Part shown: piece after piece, positions 35,579-48,529 of the stretch
Layout of the letters: each line of letters starts with the position of its first letter
Position numbering within the stretch: the stretch's first letter is position 1
Source: Mesaphorura yosii
Taxonomy: Eukaryota; Arthropoda; Collembola; Poduromorpha; Tullbergiidae
Direction: 5' to 3'
Assembly: GCA_009869945.1 (NCBI GenBank)
Contig: WIXG01000222.1
Span: 1-64,000, forward strand
Length of the DNA stretch: 64,000 nt
The notes under the pieces: generated by a model
Database searches by the model: none
Seen by the model: the letters and a program-made list of their open reading frames with translations, nothing else
Told to the model about the DNA's origin: nothing
Translations under genes and position numbers: made by a program

Positions 35579-38500
35579 GTTGATGCCTCGTTCCGGTATT
35601 GCACAAATCAACGCACAAACACTATTCACTGGAAATATTTCAAGCAGCAGAGAACTTCCTCGTCTTAAGTCAGAGTGCAATTACTGTAAAGTAACAAATA
35701 TTCGGTTAGGCTTTCGATTCACCCTGTTTGAATTCAAGACGTACGTAGGTCTCAGGAATTGGAAGAGACAGCCAAATAGGAAGAGAAAGAGTGCTAGACA
35801 AGACGTGGCGGAAAGGTAAAGATGGAGGAAGTGCAATTTGGCGTCCGGATCAATTTCACATAGCCCGAAAATTTTATTCGTCTAATTCACAGCGTCCGAG
35901 TCGGACGTTCACAGTCACAAAAAAATTGGAGAGAATTGAGTTCCTGATTACTGATATGCGCTGTCAACTAAATCTAATTTCTGTGTAGCACAAGCGCGCA
36001 TGGTGGGCCTGTGACTTTTTGTGAGTCCGGTGCACCGTTTCGTGGCTGACTGCGTTGTTAACTAACCGCAAACTCAATCACGGCAAGAGTTTAAATATTT
36101 AAATGTACGAATTTGTAAACAACTTGTTGACGCTACGTTGTTGTATGTTGGCCAACTCTGACGTTGAGTTTCGCAGTGCTCCATTCAGAGTGTGAGCTCG
36201 CACTGCTGACCAAATAAGTTGGAGGCACCCCAAAGCACAGCAGAGCAGCCACAAGCGACGTTAATTCTTGCTGTTTTAGTTAAAGTAAAGCAATAAAGCA
36301 GTCCATTAACATCTTCCTACAAAACAATTCGTCTGTTTCTTGGCCTTTGGTTCATTGTTGATGAGATGAAAAAGTAGTACTTCCACACACGCCTATGCCC
36401 ACATGCATTATTACGCGGAGTGCACCAAGATGAAGTTTCAGATGATCATCTTTGTAATAATAATAATATACTTCAACGTATCAAAATGTTTGTCTACATT
36501 TTGCATTGTAATAATTTAGCGTCTTACGCGCACTATCACGTTACTGGGATGTGGTAGATAGGTTAGTTGATCACTGTGCTGTGAATGCACGCAAAGCACA
36601 AAGTCAAAGTCAATGTATGCAGAATTTCATTATCAATGCCATTGCCATTCTTCTGCCATGTAAAAAGCAGATGAGTAATTTCGGAAGGGTTTCTTAAATA
36701 ATGCAGAGACCTGAATTCTTACGCACACATGAGCCACGAGCTGTCGTCATGCCCGCTTGAGTTTTTACCTGCCTGGTTGCATACAGTATTATACAATAAT
36801 TATCACTGCCGATATTACCAAGTGAATCTCCCATGCTGTAGCCCATCTTTGGCAATATGCAAGCAAATATCACATGCCTAATGAACAAAGCAAAGTAATT
36901 CTGCCCTGGTTCGTGGTTTTATAGCCTGCAACATTGCATTGCTACACCGTGTGAGGTGAATTGCCGTGGCCTCACATGAGCAGCTTATACTCGTACTGGA
37001 TGCTATTCTCTATCAGTTTGATCAATCATTGGTAAACTGCTCTGATACTGCATTTTGCATGTGCTATTGAATTCAGTCATTGAAAAGTACAAAAAAGAAA
37101 ATAGAATAGTGTGGGAAATGTACACGTGCAGAGCAGCATTGAACTCAAAAGTCGGAACAAGCAATTATTCGCGATTCACGAAACTAAAGTGTGTGTCTCG
37201 GTCGGTGTCTGATGAAAGTCATTTGTTTCCCTCGTTAGGTTGAAATCGTACGATTGAAAGACAAAAGATTCCACAGACGATGAAGTGACAGATTCGTACT
37301 TGTTTTGTGCGCAAATGAAACATGACATTGACAGCATGAAATGGTCAAGAAAGAAAATCACCAGTCTGCCAGTCGCTCATTTACATGACTTACGAGTTTC
37401 GCATGCTCGATTTGACTTTAAGATATTTCGCACGTCGTTTGCTTTCATGTCAGTACAGAAAAGCGTACGTTTTGGGAGGTAATTCGCCCAGACAGACGAC
37501 GTGATTTCGTCCTACAAACTAGCCTGAGTTGAACTGACGTCTGCGCACGTTGCATATCAATTTGACGTCGGAAGGTGAAATGCGGCGCATGTACTATAAT
37601 TAAGAAGACGGCAATTTCTAAGTTGTATTTCAATTAATCGGTGTAACTCGTTTGTTTACAATTAACGTTTTCTTTAAACCAAATGTTGTAATCATTGTTA
37701 TTCACGGTTGCCCGTCTGCTTGTAGACTTGCAGTGTGTAATTGGCACGAAGGAAATTGAGGAATTATTTACTCGTATTCATGCTTTCCCCATTCTGTTAC
37801 AAGTTAGAGGCCACAGAAAACAACTTTTACATGCATACTCGTCGGCAGTTGGGGTATAGCAATAACGATGAGAGATTTATTAAGTCTGATACTTATTCGT
37901 TTACTACTCATCTGTTTACTACTGAAATGGAGTAAAAAGTCTATTTAAAGCCAATGAGCCAAATAAGCCAGCTTTCCCGCACAGACCAGTTTGTCTCAGC
38001 GTACCCCAGCCGGTGATCTCTGCATCTTGCTACTTTGCACTTCATGCATTTCGAATACAGAGCAGTGATTTCCATCTCGAACAAAGTAGGCCATTCATAT
38101 CCAAAACCATTAAGCCGTCATGTGACAACAGTTTCCGTGTTACTAAAAATACTACGCAGAAGTGAATTCTGTGTCACTGTCACTGTTACAGCATGCCGGC
38201 CAAAAGGTACGATTGATGTTGATAAGATAGGGAAGCTGAACTGTCAAGCATTGAAATCTACCACGCTATCGAATGAGCTCGGGCATGTGCCTTATATTTA
38301 CTTTAGATTTTTATCAATGGAAGGTCGAATAAAAATGTAAACCGAAATGCAATGTCAAACGGAGCAGACCGCTTGACATTAGCATGAGCTGCTGTCTGCC
38401 GTCTGCCTGTCCATCAAATTTAACTTTTTCGTTTCTAAGAGCAGCTCAGCTCTAATATTGATGAACAAGATCCACTTTTCTGTTCAATGCTCAGCCGTGT

Positions 38501-41500
38501 AATTTGCGGTTGTCGAGTCCACTAGTCATACTTTACAGGCTACAACGAATGTAAATTAATTGTTGTGATTTTTCTGCTCGAGAAATGAGAGAGCTTGAAT
38601 TAATTTAATTTGAACTACATAATAGGCATAATTAATAGCAAACAGTGACGAGGGTCTCATGAAACGTTACAAAAGTCATCCACAAGTTGGCCTGTGTGTC
38701 AAGTTTTATTTGGACGGAACTTGTTTTCAATTAAATGAAAGGGAAAGAAAACACAACCGAAAAGCTACAATTACCAAACAACATCATTTATTACTTGTCA
38801 AATGTGTTACACTTGATTGTTGTTACACGACTCACTAACATTCAGTTCTTGTTTGTAAGAATTTCTATTTTAAATCAAGGAGAGAATTTCTTAATGGGCA
38901 TGACTAAAGAGAAATGCTGCTATCGTGAATGAAAAGTTGAGAAATTTCAAACACAGAATTAGAATTTCGGAGTCGGAATATTTTTTTAGCATTCTCAGAA
39001 GACATTTTGGATACACAAAGGCGTGATTTCGTGTAAAAAGTCAAAATCATTGCAGTCAAAGGTAAAAGGTTGAGTTGAGTCGTGACACAACTTGAAGTGC
39101 GAGATCCTGCTGCACTATAATAATTGCAAAACTCACTCAGCGTGGTGAGGAAGCTGAGAGCTGACGAAAATGTAGACTTGAACGGTCATTTTTTCCTCAT
39201 TCGTGACTCTGACATTGATACGGACTGCAGATGAGGAGAGCGTTAATTTGATCGTATCAGATAAATACTCTGGGCTTGGTGTGACATACACTCGCTATTA
39301 GTGTAGTACAAACACCATTATGCGAATACATAATCTTCATGACTTTTACTCTGCGATTATCTCTTACGTCTCATGATGCTCCTGACCTAATCCTGCCCAT
39401 GGACAGGCGACTCTGAGGGAATTAAGGTGAGATTGAACCCTGTTGTTGCTGTTATGGCTGAAGTGTGTCGCACACTATCATTACCACGTCTTTATTTTGT
39501 AACAGAAGACGCCTGTTGACTTGATGATACAGTTCACGTGCAGCAGTTACAGTTTGGTCTTACGGATAAACACCTCACCTTAAACTATAATTATGCACAA
39601 CTCAAGTCTTCCTTGCAAAAAAGGCTGCGAAGGCTGTCTCAGGAGATTCATAGCCAATCACGACAGAAATGATAATCAGCTACTAGAAGAGACTGGAGTT
39701 TGGATAGCTGAAGGGTCAAGGGTAATTGGATGGAGGGATTGTGTGTGTTGACAGATTTAGTGATAAAAAAGACAAGAGACTTTGTCGTCTCATGAGGCTT
39801 ACAGTGTCCGAAGATTTCCGGCAAGTTTTCCGAGTCCAAAGACAAGCTTCCAATTTATATGTACAGGTTCTTGACACTTGACACACTGCGGTCAGTAATC
39901 AGTAACGAGAATAAAACTGAAACTGGAAACTTAGTAGCCACTTAGCACAGACACTATTGAAACTTTTATCCGCCAACTTCCAACTGGCGGCTGAAATTAG
40001 CTAAACATTAAATCGAATGGTAGGAAACTCGAGCAGGTTCAGAGGAAAGTTGTTGCTTGGAAGTGGAGGAGACTGACAATGAGCCGAAAGAAGGAAGCCT
40101 CACGCCCTTTTCTACTTCGGTGGACGGACGCTATTTTCTCTTTGAGCACATGCAAACTGTTTTCATTTTTGAGTGACAATAACGACGAGTACAAAATGCA
40201 GACTCAGTCAGGGTTATGTTGTATGAGTGAGTGGTTTTTCATAAATCTCGGCATCCCAAAATATTTTAAAAAGTGGTTGCAGATGAGGTTACAGCGTTAT
40301 CTGGCCTTCCTACTCTTTGATCCCCTGTACGTGTCTCAAATCATGAAGCACACATGAAATGTATACTGCACGTGTAATTATGAATATAGAGGAAGAGGAG
40401 ATGAAGACGATCAACATCAAAAGAGTACACATCGCACGAGTTCATTATAGACCAGACATTTTCTCCTTAATTGTGAGTCAGAATTTGTTTTAATGAATAG
40501 CTTGTTTGGGTAAAGACGATCCTGCGATCCCGAGATCGCATGTTGGGAACAAGTATTCGAGATGTCTAAATTGAGACCCGCAGTTTAAGTTATCCTACAC
40601 GCATCTCCTCATCCCGTCCACCGCATTTCTGCAATCTCGTGTCGTGTGCGAGACAAGTCTTGATGTCACTTGCACATGCACAATAATGGGCAGTAATTAG
40701 GCTCCAATTTTTATCTGCTCTGATCGCCTGTGCCCACCAAATCGCGCACTTCATCTTTGTATTGTAGGAACTTGATGTCTTTATTCTAGAGCACATATTT
40801 ATCAAAAGAATGAGCTACGGCAACGCTCCACACGTTGGGTTAACCCATTAAACCCGATCCACCCATCCAAATGAACCAAATTTCAGAAATGGAACAGCGA
40901 CGAAGAATACTTTCAACTGATTAAGCAATTAGGCTTTCCTTCATTACACGTGCTGTGACAAGGCAGGGCCAACATATTAAAAACCATGAATGGAGAAACG
41001 AGCCCCGATAACAGGATACCAATATCAATGTCAAAGGTAACATCTTTGTCAAGCATAAGTTTCGAACCAATTAGGCGAGAAAATTAGGCCAATCAACGTT
41101 TCGAGTAATGTACCATTATTTGTTCGCCAATTGTCTTTTAAAGATACACGCACGCACAAGAATCCTTCAAGGTTTACGATTCTCTTCTTCAAAGCTTTCT
41201 TTTCTCGATGGTGGAAAACCAAATTGTGCCAATCACTATTTATTTTACAAATGCTTTTTCAATAGAATTGACGAAAAGAGAAATTGCCAATTTGACAGTC
41301 AGAGGCAGGTAATTGGGTTCAGAAATATTCAGCATAAAACAAGCATTCTTTCGTGCTGGTAATTTGTCATTTTGAGGGTTCACTTACGCCCAATCAATGA
41401 TGAATTCACCTTATTTTTTTCTCGAGTAAGTGAAGATGTTCATCTTTAAAAATTGATGCCCCAACTTGACCTTGTCTGAAGGGACAGGTGAATACAAGCA

Positions 41501-41890
41501 CGCGAATTTCTCATGACTCAGGTGATCGGACGCACTTTTACTTTCTTCTTTGGCGTGCACAAAATTGTTATTTGCTTTTTTGCTTTAAAAAACAAATTAA
41601 TAACCGCCAACAAGCCATGCTTGAGGCCGTTTCCCATAATTCGTTCGTACTCGTACCGAACGCTTTGGCATGTGGTCTTGAGGGAAAGTTGCTCAAAGAA
41701 AGTTAATCAAAAATCATCTTATCGTCTGTTCAAATTACTCGTGCCAGGTCTGCAAAAACAAACTTGAATATTAATTCTGTTGCATTGTTGTCAGCGCTTG
41801 CAATTTTCAGGACTCCGGTGTCGGACAAATTTGAATTATGCTATGCTATGTTCTAATGACCCATAAAATGCAACATTTGTGAGCATCCTG

Positions 41891-41916
41891 TTTTGATCGT
41901 TTTGATCGTTTTGATG
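41891..41916. repeat. 9-bp tandem repeat
   Basis: TTTTGATCG, nearly three copies in tandem. Confidence 0.8.
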
Positions 41917-43077
41917 TCATCTTATCGTCCTAAGCAATTGTCTCTTGTAATGTGACACTATCGTGATCTGATAGTGAACACTGAAACTCGGATGCTGCTA
42001 ACTAGACGCACTGTCTTTATTTGCATGGCCGGACTGGCGCTTGGCGTCTGACACTATCTTGTCCCAATTTAAATGCTGACATACTCCTGTCTTGATCCTT
42101 ACAGAACTGTTAGAATGAAAACGTAGAAAATATCTAGATGTATCACATCCTCACGTGTGTTGGGTTTTTCATTCCCATTGTGTTTAAAAACTGTGGTCGC
42201 AGTGTCCATTTACGTGAGTGTGATTCTCAGACCGATGTGACTTATGACAATGGTAGTTCATTTCAATATAATTGACATGTTCCTCTGAATGCTGAATTTC
42301 CGGCAAATGCTTAAGGCAGAACTACAACCAATGGTAACCGAGCAGAATGACATGATGACGATTTATTTTTGGTAGACTCGGGATGGATGCATTATAATAT
42401 TTCGGATCGAACGCCTGCCAGACCCGACTTTCCCGAACCAAGTATTTTCCTACAATAAATAATCAAGTGCCTGCCAGATGGGACCGAGAAATGATTAACA
42501 TTCTGATTTTGCACACGTTTGATATTTATTATCATGAACGCATAAAGCATTTTAAGTAAAGTTAGAAAATGAAATACAAAAGCCTGAACATAATAAATTT
42601 TCATTGGACGGCTTAAACTTCTTAAACTTAGATACTTTACACTTTTAAAGAATAGATACTTAGTTTAAATTCACGTCGCGTCGAAGTAAGACGCGGGAGT
42701 AGGAGTTATTCCTACTTTAATAACATTATTTTCCTTCAGAGCAAAAATGTTAAGTTAAACCTTACGTTAAATCCGACTCTTACGTTAGGTTAGCTAAGTA
42801 AAGGTGGGAAGTAGATACATTAAACATTCTAAGTAAATTGCATATGTGATGACGAATAGAGAAGGAATGGAGCAGGGAGAATTCTTAACTCTCCAATTCA
42901 TCTTAATGCTACACAGCAGCGTACCAGTACCACCGTGATGTGCCAATTCAGAAGTTCATTATTGTCTTGATATCTAGATGACTTTTGTTGAGACACTTGA
43001 CTTTTTACGTTTGAAGTGGAAACAACAAGAATTAAACTCCTCGAGCTTTGCGACTTCTTGATATTTTAATCTCACAC

Positions 43078-43083
43078 TTTATT
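43078..43083 (-). terminator. AATAAA polyadenylation signal, NDC80
   Basis: Minus-strand AATAAA about 50 bases past the NDC80 stop codon. Confidence 0.6.
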
Positions 43084-43129
43084 CATTGAGACCCTACTTC
43101 ACGACAAATAGTGCGTGTTCGATATATTT

Positions 43130-46100
43130 CTATTCGGTCTTCTCGGTGTCTTTCAGAATGTCGACTCCCCAATCTTCTTTGATAATGGCACGCCGAACTG
43201 CCAGTTGTTCAACCATGAGTTTCTAAATGAAAGAAAGGTTCTGATTATTAATTACGTCATCTTAGTGGTGAAATGTGTAATGTGTAGTAGTTAACACTGA
43301 GCTCAAAGACTCATACCTGCATTTGCAGGGCAACTGGACCATTTAATTTTTCGATTGCTTCCAGAAGCTTTTGTACTTGCTTCTCAAGTTCAAGATTGGC
43401 GAGGACAAGACTTGCTAGCCTAAGAAATTTTTGAAGAAATTAGTTAATGTAAAATGTTACAGCGCGACAGTTATTCACACTTACTCGTTGTTTTGGTCAT
43501 CCCGGTTCTTGTCAAGCTCTTCCATTTTTCGATCGGCTTCCACCTCAAGAGCAGCAAGCTCATTGATTTCCGCTTCAACTATTTGCAGGTCCAACTTGAG
43601 TTTAATCATCTAAACATGATACAACCAGTCAAAATTGGGAACTAATACACATATATGTGAGGTGGGCTGCGAACCTCGTCCTCCAACTCATGGGGATCCT
43701 GGTCTTCATTCACTCTGAGCGACTCTACTTGTAACTTCAAGTCTCGTAGAGCGTCTTCACGTTTTGTCTCCATTTCTGTGTATCTTGTAATACGAATTTC
43801 AGTTTGTGCAATGCATTCTTCAAGTTTTTCCTGTAACTGAGTCATTAGGGATTTCGCGTGTCTATGAACTCGACGAGTAGCCTGAAACCACAAAGTGACG
43901 TTAAGAGCTATAGTGTATTAAGAATCAATCAGGGGAAAAGCAAACCTACCTTCAACCACGACTTAAAAGTGACCTGATCAAATGGAGTATTCTTCATTCG
44001 CTCCATGTTTTCAACTTCCTCCAGTAACTCCAATTTCTGCAAGTGTTCGTTGAAAGTGTTTGACACATTCAAGCGACAGCAAACGTCATAAAACTATGAA
44101 ATCAGAAGCAATTAGTTGAGAGTACGAATATTTAATGCTCCAGCACGATCTGACTTACCCTTTGTTGAGCATTTGCCACATACTGCTCACGATTCTTCAA
44201 AGATCTTGCGGCAGTTTCATTCACTTGTTCCACAAGCTCTCGTTGTTTCTTCAAACTTTCAATTTCTTTCACCAACTCTTTTCTTTTCTCGAAGTCAACA
44301 GTTTGGCCTGCCAAGACACGGTCTAGATCTTCATTCTCCGTTTTAGCGCTTTCTAGACTCCCAGCTAGAAACACCGAGAAGAATTGAAGCCTCATCCCGA
44401 ATAATTCAAGCTTGTGAGATTACCTAAGGTAGTGTGACGAGCCTCAACTGTTTCCAAATCTTGATATTTGCTCAGCTTTTGTGACAACGCTGCTTCTTTC
44501 TCTTCGAGATTCTCGATAATTGCTTTTTGGTTTCCTTCATCAGCTAAGAGCTCCTACAGAACGTATTAACAACTGTAGAAATCTTTAAAATATCTAGCAA
44601 TTCAGACTTACTTTGCGCGGATCTTCTTCTTCTGCGCGTCTTTCAAGCTCGCTTTGCAATTCCTCAAGCTGTGCATTGACTTCCTGAACGTTTGAGGTTC
44701 TGTTATGAAGTTCTCCTGTGACAAATATGACAAAAGCGGGAAGTCGTAGCACTTTTATGCGTTTTAAAAACATTCTCACTTAACGAAAGGTGAAATATTT
44801 TAGGGAACCAAAAACTGACATCCGATCTCGGACAGACAAACTTACGTAGGCGTCCTCGGTAGCACTCAAGCTCCTCCTCAAACATGACGTCCTTGCCACT
44901 TATCGCTTGGCAAAAGAGATTACGATAGGATTCTACCAAAATGACCTTGGAGTACTAAAGAAAAGAATCAATATTTCAAATGAACGGGCGGGAAGCGGAC
45001 AATATTTGTGTATATTCTGGGAGAAAAGAGAAGTCCAGACTAACTGCAGCCGGATCCTTGATTTCATTGAGCGGATCGTCATAAGGAGCAGGAGGCGTTA
45101 AAGCGGCGTCAATGCGGGCGCACAAGAAAGCCAAGAAGGTTAAGGCCGATGGCCAGGTGTGCTCTGAATTCGCTGTAATTAAACAAGGACCTTCACTAGT
45201 TACGCTGGACCGTGTATATGCACCCGAAGCCAGAAACGTACGCGACTTCAATACAGATTTGGTCAATATTCCGGGATATTGCAGCATATTGCTAGCATCA
45301 ATAATCTCTGTTGACAATTCGTCCTGTTTCAATTCTTTCATAAATGTCGGTCCGAAAAGACATTGCAGCAAGAACTAATAAGTTCAAATCATGCGTCAGT
45401 CAATTATAGAATACATATTCAATGAAATCTTCATAAACCTTCAGTTACCCTGCAAGCGTCCGAATACTGAGATAAGCTCATCTTCTTGCCCGGGTCCAGC
45501 ACCAAATGTTCTGGGCACTGGTGATCAATCATGAAATCTTTCACTATTTTTGCGAGCTTTGCCAGGGCTTGCACATCCTTGTGGCCGGGAGGCTTTAATG
45601 TCTTGCGTATGTCCGTTTTCTCTGGAAATGCCAGGTTCCCGGGCGACTTCAGGAAACGACTGCTACTTAATAAGAAATTCAGACTTGAATTCTGCAGCAT
45701 TAGCACAAACAAATGTTCTAAACTAACCTGGGTGTCGGCGGAGCTGTTTGTGATGTGAAATTTAGAGAATCACTTGAACTCGCACGGGTCATTCGTGAAC
45801 TTCTCGAGGAAATCGTGCTTCTGTCATCCCTAAAAGTTCAAGTTCAAATTGTCATACAAACTACAGGCTATGCCTTTAAAACTTCCACTCACCGTTGCAT
45901 GCTTCGACTGCGTCGTTTTTCAGTAGCAGACACTGCCGATTGCAAAAATGCATCCAAGCGAGATCTGCCACTGCTTCCGACACCTCCGCCGCCAACGACT
46001 GCTTGCTTTCCTTTTGATGAGACGGGGCGCGGGATACTGCTGTTTTTTTTCAATGTGCTGCTTCCTCGTTGAGTACCGATGGGTGGAAGTTTGTTGATGG

Positions 46101-46539
46101 GTGTTGGTAGTACATCTGGAGCTGAACCACTAGCAGCGCTGGATCTCCGGCCCATGTGAATACTTCCACTAAGCCTTGCAGCATTGGAGACAACCGATTG
46201 GGGTATTGCCTTTGCCAAATCGGCTAGTAGGCTTTTATCCATGGACACATCATATCCTTCTCTTTCGGCTGCTTGGCTCAAAATTGACGACCGCCGTGGC
46301 TAAAATGAAGAATATTGCTTAAAACTATTGCCTGGACTCAATTCTTTTCCGACATAGTTTTAAGACTTGTAATTTAGTAATTTAATTGAAGATTTTACGA
46401 CATTGAGTAACTTCGAACTCATACGGACGAGGGACGACACACATTTGATAGTGTAAACTGGTAAGCCTGATTACTGATTAGATTTAAGTATCGCATTTTT
46501 GTTATTTATTTAACGACATACCCGTGTTGGACGTTCCAT
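43130..46539 (-). CDS. NDC80: Kinetochore protein NDC80 (HEC1)
   Basis: Fourteen exons: 46539-46522, 46299-45893, 45829-45728, 45659-45449, 45374-45045, 44954-44846, 44715-44612, 44553-44424, 44364-44159, 44093-43950, 43881-43675, 43609-43485, 43419-43317, 43222-43130; 762 residues. NDC80 binds microtubules at the outer kinetochore within the four-subunit Ndc80 complex. Residues 1-175 are a basic, Ser/Pro-rich tail with RRSS and KRRSRS, plausible Aurora B targets. The calponin-homology head spans about 180-340 and includes the family landmark HTWPSALTFLAFLCARID (human PHTWPHIVAALVWLID). From about residue 400 to the end the sequence is coiled coil, rich in E, K, Q and L. Tail and protein are longer than in humans (642). 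Divergent from TRUB1. Exon 4 has an ambiguous acceptor (TAGCAG), which changes one residue. Confidence 0.88.
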
Positions 46540-47262
46540 TTCGGCAGGATATGGAATCAGTGATGGGTATTTTCCGGGTCTGATTGATTGTGTTTAGAAG
46601 CTGGATATAATAATACCAATTAGTGAGCACAGGTTTTCCTTAATTTTAAATCACGTTTGTTTTTCACACGTTCATTCAGTTACGTTATGCAAGGGGCCAG
46701 ATCCGGTCCTACTAAAAGTTGTTTTGTATTCTGGGCGCTGCACTTGCACTGGAGAAGATTTTACTTTGTTATGATTTTGATAAACGCGTACCGCCAAATC
46801 TTTTCAACGTATACTTGCCAGCCAATCTTGTCGATTCTTTCTTGCCTTTCGGATTCATTTCATACGTAAAGCAAGTGGACTTGGTGATTGAATTCGCGAA
46901 TAACATTGCACACATCATACCACCCGTATGCTCTGCTTGAAATAAAGGTATGGACGAGTTCAAACAGGAAGATTGTAGAAGGTGGTCAATGCAACTGGTT
47001 TTAGGTTGGCTCCAATCTTATCTCTTGCGGTTCTTTGAACCTGTGAGTGATTAGTGATCCCTGTAATTGCTGCGGTATGAAGTATCCACATCTGGCAGGC
47101 TTTACCTAGAACCTCCAGCCGTATTTAAATTAGCGTTCCCGACTGTGCACGTGGACATCGAACTCCGGACAGAGTCTTTTTGCATTTCGGGTCGCCGAGC
47201 TAAGCCCGGGCTTTGACGCCTTATCTGTGTGTCTAAGCGGCTGGTAATACCCCACCATCAAA
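46540..47262. promoter_or_regulatory. Shared intergenic region between divergent NDC80 and TRUB1
   Basis: About 720 bases between the two start codons, the only place for both promoters. No other gene is seen. Bidirectional use is inferred from layout. Confidence 0.5.
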
Positions 47263-48529
47263 ATGGTCAATTCCAAAGATGCTGCTTCATTACTCAGGAA
47301 GGGAATATTCGCTGTTAATAAAGTTAAGGATGTCACATCTGCTGAAGTACTCCACAGACTGAAAGAAAATACGTTGACAGGTATGTAAAAATCAATGAGA
47401 AAACATAATTACTGTAATTGTCATTAACGTTAACTGATTAGATGGGTTAAATGATTAATGCGTCCCTCTTTTGCAGGCCTTGAGCCGGAGAATCGACCGC
47501 ACACCCTACGCATGGGACATGGTAATTACGCTATATTTATTTAAAACTTGGAAAAATGGATCAATGTGAACCTTTAATAACTTCTGTACTGTCAATTTAA
47601 ATGCAGGTGGCACACTTGATAAAAGTGCTGTTGGAGTTTTGGGTATGCAGAGAGAATACAAAATTCCAATTAAGGGCTCGTTTGGTGGAAGTATTCTAAT
47701 TAATAAGCCATGTTTACATATTTTGCAGTTGTTGGAGTAAATTGGGGATGCAAAAGTTTGCCGGTTCTTCTAAGTGGGTCAAAAAGTTACATTGTGGTCG
47801 GCCAACTTGGCATAGCCACAGACACGTTCAACGAAACAGGACGAGTTATTGATGAACGGCCTTATGGTAATTTGACAAAAACAAATTCTACTTCTATTTC
47901 TGCTAAAATCAGTACTTAAAATGTCTCGCATTTGTAGCTCATATACGTGAACGGGATATCGAGCATGTCTTGCAACGCTTTATTGGTGAAATCTGGCAGA
48001 CCGCTCCGTTGTACTCAGCGCTAAAGGTCAACTCCAGGAGAATGTCGGATTATACCAGGTAATATTGTACGTCGGCGATTTTCATTTTCAAACATGACTT
48101 AATTTAACTGTTTGGTGACTTTTGTAATAGAGAAGGCATTGAAATAGCCCCGAAAGAACGGAAAGTTCGATGCTACAGCGCTGAATGCACAGATTTCAAC
48201 CCTCCATTTTTTACTTTACATGTGCGATGTGGTGGAGGCTTTTATGTCCGCAGCCTTGTTCACGACATTGGATTGGGTACGAATTTAGTTAAAATAACAT
48301 GCAAATTCGAACGAGAAAACGAAAGTTATAAATTTTACTAATTTTAACAGCTTTGAGTACTTGCGCTCATGTTCGCCAGTTGCAACGCACGCAGCACGGA
48401 CCTTTTACTCTGCAAGATTGCCTAAACGAACCAGAATGGACGACTGAGAATATTCTCGATTCGATTCTTAGGTGCAACTTCAAATTCGTTGGATTTACTG
48501 CCAGACAGAAAAATGCGTTCGGAAGATAG
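47263..48529 (+). CDS. TRUB1: tRNA pseudouridine(55) synthase TRUB1 (TruB family)
   Basis: Seven exons: 47263-47380, 47477-47521, 47607-47642, 47729-47866, 47938-48058, 48131-48276, 48351-48529; 260 residues (human 349, mainly longer at both ends). TruB enzymes convert uridine 55 of tRNA to pseudouridine. TRUB1 also modifies some mRNAs. Seen in order: GIFAVNKVKDVTS, the catalytic block GHGGTLDKSAVGVL with nucleophile D59, SGSKSYIVVGQLGIATDTFNETG, PLYSALKVN, and the C-terminal FYVRSLVHDIG with GPFTLQDCL. The chosen ATG starts the fold only about 14 residues before its first strand, so little or no targeting sequence is present. Tiny exons 2 and 3 (45 and 36 bases) carry the catalytic motif. 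Confidence 0.94.

Larger units (their letters stand above)
35579..43129. other. Gene-poor region between paralogue B and NDC80
   Basis: About 7.5 kb with only short open frames and no recognised protein domain, RNA gene or long repeat. A 9-bp tandem repeat lies near 41891 and a short perfect hairpin at 42698-42716 (7-bp stem, 5-base loop). It presumably holds the promoter of paralogue B at its left end. Confidence 0.5.

Noticed and set aside
42698..42716. Perfect 7-bp inverted repeat with a 5-base loop
   Set aside because: Too short to claim a terminator, miRNA or MITE; no matching terminal repeats could be confirmed around it.
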